From Anniella stebbinsi (Eukaryota > Chordata > Lepidosauria > Squamata > Anniellidae), in NCBI GenBank assembly GCA_029215795.1, contig JARDYH010000002.1:270886310-270950309 (forward strand): 64,000 nt of DNA. The letters run 5' to 3'. Both the position numbers and the translations under genes were made by a program. Positions 59,023 to 64,000 of this stretch are shown here, one piece after another. The notes below the pieces were generated by a model, which searched no databases, had not been told where the DNA came from, and saw only the letters and a list, made by a program, of their open reading frames with translations. The first letter of the stretch is position 1. Each line of letters starts with the position of its first letter.

Positions 59023-59309
59023 CAGGGATGTAGAGTCTAAGAGCCTGGGAGCAAATCTGACACCAGAAGGCCCTGCCTCCTGGCCCTGCCCACCAGTTGT
59101 TGGGTTGTTTCCCGGCTTTTATGCACTTACCCCCCATTCTAAGAGGTTGAAATGCCCCTCCTAAGGCTTCGCTACTGCCCATAACAGCATTAAGCTAAAA
59201 GATGCTGGTATTTTTGGCCCCACCCACCACTGGAATGTGGCCCCGGAAAGCTTCTGAGAAATGGAATCTGGCCCTCCGTCGTCGGGCAGAAAGAGTTTCA
59301 ACACCCCTG
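59023..59309. mobile_element. hAT-like non-autonomous element, 287 bp
   Basis: Ends CAGGGATGTAGAGTCT and AGAGTTTCAACACCCCTG; flanks CCCTACAA and CCCTACAG match at seven of eight, a hAT-type TSD. Shares CCACCACTGGAATG and GAAATGGAATCTGGCCCTC-type blocks with 20.9-21.7 kb. Confidence 0.75.
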
Positions 59310-59806
59310 CCCTACAGCAAATGAAAAACAAGCATGCAAAATGTCCAATCACGTGCTCGTCGTGCTTAAGCACCTCTAGAGAATTGGGCACCTGTAATCT
59401 ATTCAACAGCTTTAGGAGGAGACTGAACAGAATTGCAAAACAGGGTATTGTAAGGCAGGATAGCTTGGCAGGAGAGGTGGTTAGTGAAGAGTCAAGCAAT
59501 CCAGGAAAGGCCTACTCCGGTGACCCTGGCCCTTGAAATCTCATTGCATCATAGACACGTTCAGCAAGCACAGACTGCCAGTTTCATAAATGAGTCTCAT
59601 AAATGAAAAGCCTGACACATCCCACTTACTAAAATAAATGCACTTGGGGGCGGGAGGGGGAGTTTCTTATAAGACATTCGCTACACAGAGTGAGGTCCAG
59701 CTGTGATCATGTCGATTTTCTCCTGGGTGCTGTTAAGTAAAGGGGATCCCCCTTGTTAGGGGAACCCAGTGGGTTGCAGTTGTAGCAGTGAAAGGTTTGC
59801 CAGGGT

Positions 59807-59978
59807 TAGGGTGCCCAAATGGAAAGGAGGACAAGGCTCCTGATTTTTTAACAGCTGTGTAGAAAAGGGAATTTCAGCAGGTGTCATTTGTATGCGTGCA
59901 GCACCTGGTGAAATTCCCTCTTCATCACAACAGTTAAAGCTGCAGGAGCCCTGCTTTCTTTTGTATCTGGTCACTCTA
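59807..59978. mobile_element. TAGGSTGACC MITE, 172-bp monomer
   Basis: From TAGGGTGCCCA to TGGTCACTCTA, the same length as the 16.7-kb monomer. No TSD seen. Confidence 0.8.
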
Positions 59979-60069
59979 GTATAGCTGGATGGGGAATACT
60001 GAGAGTTGTAGGACTAAATATTCATCGTATTGTATCCTTAGTTAGCTTAAAGCTCTTACTGCAAGCTAA

Positions 60070-60193
60070 TATATGATGGCATGGGGGGGGGGGCTTTGCC
60101 CCTTTTGCCTTCGCCCCTGGTGGTCACCAATGGAATGTGGCTGCCGAAAACTTATTTGAAATGGAATTCACCTTTCAGGTTGAAAGACCCCTG
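60070..60193. mobile_element. Right end of the same hAT-like family
   Basis: GGAATGTGGCTGCCG, GAAATGGAATTCACC and GAAAGACCCCTG match the right half of 59023-59309; the left boundary is unclear. Confidence 0.55.
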
Positions 60194-60883
60194 ATGGAGA
60201 TCTTTGGGTTTGTTAAGGACTGTATGGGTCTGATAAAAGTTGAGATGCATAGTCGCTTCACCCCAAATACTCAAGGAAGGGTTGGCGGAGAAGAACGATT
60301 GCTTCCTCCTTTGCAACAGGAAAGTCCCTGGCATCTCCAGGGCCTTTATCACACCTACAGGGTTTGCTTCAGTGGGTTCCCCCTCCATTTCCTATGTGAG
60401 TGTAGCCTTTTGAATCACACGTGGTCGGTTTTGCTCCGATACCTTAGGTCAGCCTTCTGAACTTGCCTGAACTTGCCTGAAACGGACTTTGTCGGTTCAG
60501 GGTTAAATCGAAACAGAAACTAAAAATGGGGCACTCAAGGTGGTGAGAACAGGGCGAGGAGGACAACCTGATGAGAGACCCTCGCTGAAGATCTGGTTCA
60601 AAGTCGCGGTGAGTGTGCTTAAAACCGGGCATGCTGGGAAAAGCTTCTGCTGCTGGAGAATGTGGAGAGCTGGTAGGTCGGAACAGGACAGACAAATGAG
60701 TCTATTGCCATTTCCTGCTACTCCATATGTTTGCCTATGAATTCATTCCAGCCTTCATTTCCACATTAATCTATGAATCCCCACCCCACCCTAGAAAAAA
60801 ATGCAGTTAATGATGTATTTTAAAATATTATTGTGTTGGATCCCAATACTTAGCGCAGACTCACTGAAATTAATGGGACTTGA

Positions 60884-60970
60884 GTTATTTATTTATTTAT
60901 TTATTTATTACATTTGTATACCGCCCCATAGCCGAAGCTCTCTGGGCGGTATACAATTGACTAATACAAA
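60884..60970 (-). mobile_element. LINE 3' tail with (TTTA)n
   Basis: (TTTA)n at about 60884-60910, then ATACCGCCCCATAGCCGAAG and CTCTCTGGGCGGTATACAA. Confidence 0.65.
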
Positions 60971-61074
60971 ATGACTAATTAAGTGCTGTTGATTTTAAAG
61001 TACAACTAAATCAGGATCTATCCAATTTTCTCTCCAAATAAGTCTCCCCAAATATTTATTTATTTGTTGAATTT

Positions 61075-61297
61075 ATATCCCGCCTTTTTTCTTCCAAGGA
61101 ACCCTAGGCAGCCTATATGATCCTCGTCCTCTCTGTTTTTATCCTCACAACAACAAACCTGGGAGGTAGATTGGGCTGAGAGTCTGTGACTGATCCAAAA
61201 CCATCCAGTGAGCTTCCATGGCCCAAGTGGGGACTAGAATCTGGATCTCCTGACTTCCAGTCCAACACTTTAATCACTATACCACACTAGCCCTCGC
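61075..61297 (-). mobile_element. tRNA-derived CORE/MIR-like SINE, minus strand
   Basis: TATCCTCACAACAACAAACC, GGGACTAGAATCTGGATCTCC and TAATCACTATACCACACTAG are the complement of the 36.5-kb copy. Confidence 0.8.
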
Positions 61298-61704
61298 TGC
61301 ATTTCCAAATATATTTTCTCCCCAAATACATATTTCTGAATGTATTTTAATACATCTTTGGGGCCAAGAATTGCCTCGAAATATTCAGCAAGAGCAAAAA
61401 CTGGCAGATGACAACATTCCGATCTGCTTGTTAGTCCAGGAAGTGCAGATCAGGTATGTTCATATTGGAATTTGCAAAGATCAAATTCCTCAAGCATCCC
61501 AAATCATCAGAAGAGATCAACCTAGATGGACGAGCAGCCTGAGGCAGTATGAGGCAGTTTCTTGACTTTTATAGCTGGTAAATTGGGGGGGGGGGGGGAA
61601 GGGAGGCGGAAAGTGTCATAGTATGAATATGCAACACTGACTGAAACATATCCCCTATAAAAAAGGGAGGGCCTATTGCTCAGAGTCAGCATTTTCGGCA
61701 TTGC

Positions 61705-62100
61705 ACAGAACATAGGAAGTTGCCTTATGCCAAGTCAGATTCTTTGTCCAGTCTACCACGACATTGGCTCAATTCGGACGACACAATAAACAACTGGTGT
61801 GGGGGAAACAATCGTCAATTGTTTTGACTATTGTGTCATCCAAATGTTGCCATAGTCAACTCAGCGCTGATCCTCATCCACACCACAGTTGATTATTTAT
61901 TACCATGTGGTGTGGGGAGTGCCCCCTAGGGTTAGCGTGAGGGTTAGGGTTAGTCAACCCACCATTGACTATCGTGTCATCCGAATTGAGCCATTATCTA
62001 TCCTGCCTGGCAAAAGCTGTCCTGGGTCTCAGATGCAGGCAGAGCTCTTCTAAATGGAAATGCCAAGGCTTGAACCTTCTGCATGTAAAGCACATGTAAT
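61705..62100 (-). mobile_element. SINE-like repeat split by a MITE
   Basis: Left piece TAGGAAGTTGCCTTATGCC to 61765; right piece from 61993 includes CTTGAACCTTCTGCATGTAA. Matches the 43.3-kb SINE type; the GGCTSAATTC MITE lies between the two pieces. Confidence 0.6.
61766..61992. mobile_element. GGCTSAATTC-type MITE, 227 bp, nested in a SINE-like repeat
   Basis: Ends GGCTCAATTCGGACGACAC and GTGTCATCCGAATTGAGCC; 3-bp TSD ATT (61763-61765, 61993-61995). It interrupts a SINE-like repeat spanning about 61705-62100 and contains a short TTAGGG-like run. Confidence 0.88.
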
Positions 62101-62161
62101 TCCATATTTGGCTAGAGAGGCAGATTCGTATATTCACATGTTACGGAGAGAGCAGGTATCA

Positions 62162-62516
62162 GGTCCCCTCTACAAGGATTCGCTTTTGCGCCTGGTTAGG
62201 CGATTATGCGCATAATCGCAGAAGCGCATTTACGCCTAATCCCTCTGCATGAGAGGCGGAGAGAGGCGGCGAAGCGCATTAACAGATGTCCAAAATGTGC
62301 TTTACAAGTAGTTAATGCGCATAAGCGCTTATTCACACAGTCAAAATGCGCTTTAACGGACGGAGCAAAATAAAACTCGTGATTTAACGCGCATTCGATA
62401 ATGCGCATAATCGGGGAGATAACGCGCCTCTACGCCCGATTTGTGCTCCATTCTTGTAGAAGTAATTTTTTTAATGCGCCTTGAAAGAGCTTTAAATGCC
62501 TCTTGTAGAGGCACCC
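62162..62516 (+). mobile_element. GCGC-rich MITE, copy F (CTCTACAAG subfamily)
   Basis: A 355-bp copy with ends GGTCCCCTCTACAAG and CTTGTAGAGGCACCC and a perfect TCA TSD (62159-62161, 62517-62519). I count about eleven GCGC tetranucleotides, very high for CpG-poor surroundings. Confidence 0.92.
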
Positions 62517-62565
62517 TCAGACTGAGTGCGACATACTGGCGGCTTTCAATGTGATATTTTAAGAG

Positions 62566-62655
62566 CAGCCTACCCCAACCTGGTGCCCTCCAGATATATT
62601 GGACCACAATGTCCATCATCCCCACTTATCTGAAGGGTGCCAGGTTGGGGAAGGT
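62566..62655. mobile_element. hAT-like MITE, central deletion
   Basis: CAGCCTACCCCAACCTGGTG ... GGTGCCAGGTTGGGGAAGG. Confidence 0.7.
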
Positions 62656-62716
62656 GGTTTGTGTTAGAGCCAAAGTGATCGGCTTTGTGTTCCCAAGGCA
62701 TGTTTATGATGTAAAA

Positions 62717-62763
<47 letters not shown>
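62717..62763. repeat. Compound (GT)n(GA)n microsatellite
   Basis: GT units to about 62730, then GA units to 62763. Confidence 0.95.
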
Positions 62764-62765
<2 letters not shown>

Positions 62766-63227
62766 TTAAATCTTGTATATAGAATACAGGCATATACCTA
62801 CAAATTTCCATCATACATGAAGTGAATGCCAGTCCAAAGGGGAAAAGTCTGTTGGGGTTGTGTCTTGGTGGCATTGCTTTGCTGCTCCTTTGTTGAAAAC
62901 CCACGGCATCACAGCTACGAGGTGGGAGCAGCAAATCTCCACTAAAGGAGGGAGCACGCATTTTCCAGGCAGCACTGGCAGCCATTAAGCTCATTGGGCC
63001 CGCTCCCTGCCCTCTGTCTGGCCTTCCCACATGTCCCCCTGACTTACTGCAGGCCCTCAATCCACCCCCGGAACACCCATCAGCCTCGGTGCAAAGCGAG
63101 GTCGCCACCGACAAATGACAGAAAGAAGGTGATGACCTCGCAGCAAAAGGAAAAGGCATGGTAAGTCGGTACTTTTTTGCCCCGCACAGTTTCACCCAAA
63201 AAGCCTGTGATGGCTGCTATTATTAGC

Positions 63228-63600
63228 ATTATGATTATTATATTTATTTGTATACTGTATTTTCACCAATACTGGGCCTTAAGGTGGCTTTACAAAATAA
63301 AAACATATACAATTCAACGTATAACTAGAAACATATAAAAGTTTAAAAATATAATTAAATGTGCTTCGATATTAGAACATTTAAAATAAAAATCACAATT
63401 CTAAAAAAGTCCAATGCATAAACAGAGGTCTAGACTAAGGCCTGCCAGAACAAAAAAGTTTTTGCCTGACTCTGGAAGCACACCAAGGAGGGCACCAGTC
63501 GAGCTTCCCTGAAAACAAGTTGGCAGCTGTATTGTACAAAAGCTTCAGTGCCACTGCGCAGCCACCACAGAGTTTACAGGGCGATTAGACAGCCCCTGGC
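63228..63600 (-). mobile_element. LINE 3' end, diverged
   Basis: TTTATTTGTATACTGTATTTTC, TTAAGGTGGCTTTACAAAAT, an A-rich run and GAGGGCACCAGTCGAGC; resembles the other tails in layout. Confidence 0.4.
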
Positions 63601-64000
63601 TTCTGTCTTTGCAGAACAGCATAGGATTTCCTGCTTTTTTCTTCTTATTTTTTTACTGGATGTTGGGCTAACAGCTTCTGACACAATTGTTACAAAAGAG
63701 TAACAAGGAGTCAATATTTTCTAATAACGCTCCCCAGACAGCTCTGCGATGAGTCACAGAAGCCTGTGAATTTACTTGTAACTGGCAGGAACTTATGAAG
63801 CAACTCAGGCAAAAAGTGTAGTAAGAATTTAAAGCCTTAAATTCTTTGACAGGATATTGTGTTGTCCAGTGTGACATTCATCACGTAATTACAGTGGGCC
63901 ATTAAGTCTGATGCTCCTGCACTGCCTGGAACCCAGACTTGCAACCCTGCCAGATACAGTTCAGTAGTTCTTATGTCCCTTTGAAAGCTGAAACTCTACT

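Noticed and set aside
62704..63195. A 163-codon minus-strand frame
   Set aside because: Its C-terminal part is translated from the GT/GA microsatellite and no domain is visible.

Overview
This is vertebrate nuclear DNA, most likely from a squamate reptile or a close sauropsid relative. The reasons are one spliced vertebrate gene with a CpG-island promoter, decayed L2-, CR1- and R4-type LINEs, CORE/MIR-like tRNA SINEs, and a very high density of short non-autonomous DNA transposons. LINE 3' ends run into (AAT)n tracts, which is typical of squamate genomes. Nothing prokaryotic or viral was recognised.

The only intact gene I can support is DDIT4 (REDD1/RTP801), on the + strand at about 12.35-15.19 kb. 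It has three exons: a non-coding exon 1, exon 2 with the start codon, and exon 3 with most of the protein. The product is 219 aa and feeds hypoxia, ATF4 and glucocorticoid stress signals into mTORC1 inhibition through TSC2. The promoter has CCAAT boxes, a GC box, a TATA-like box and a hypoxia-response core. A CpG-rich, repeat-free block at 9.6-10.6 kb carries bZIP-type sites and is a candidate upstream enhancer.

Most of the recognisable remainder is mobile DNA, described here by termini and target-site duplications (TSDs). (1) A 355-bp GCGC-rich MITE with 3-bp TSDs has six copies (5.3, 21.2, 24.7, 40.1, 44.5 and 62.2 kb). (2) A hAT-type MITE with TAGGSTGACC termini and 8-bp TSDs has two 172-bp monomers, seven full 320-bp inverted dimers and one end-deleted dimer. 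(3) A family ending in GGCTSAATTC has five copies; four have evident 3-bp TSD candidates. (4) Many hAT-like MITEs of the CAGCCTTCCCCAACCTGG type are present, one as a near-perfect hairpin in DDIT4 intron 2. (5) A 1.7-kb hAT element (22717-24425) has matching ends and a perfect 8-bp TSD but keeps only the C-terminal part of its transposase. LINE remnants lie at 24.7-25.9, 33.7-34.3, 36.1, 40.7-41.2, 41.9-42.3, 46.3-46.7, 52.9-53.2 and 57.5 kb. Several insertions are nested and give a relative age order. No new gene system is evident; the best candidates for something undescribed are the MITE families and a roughly 0.9-kb repeat unit at 48.0 and 51.7 kb that carries a MITE with it.
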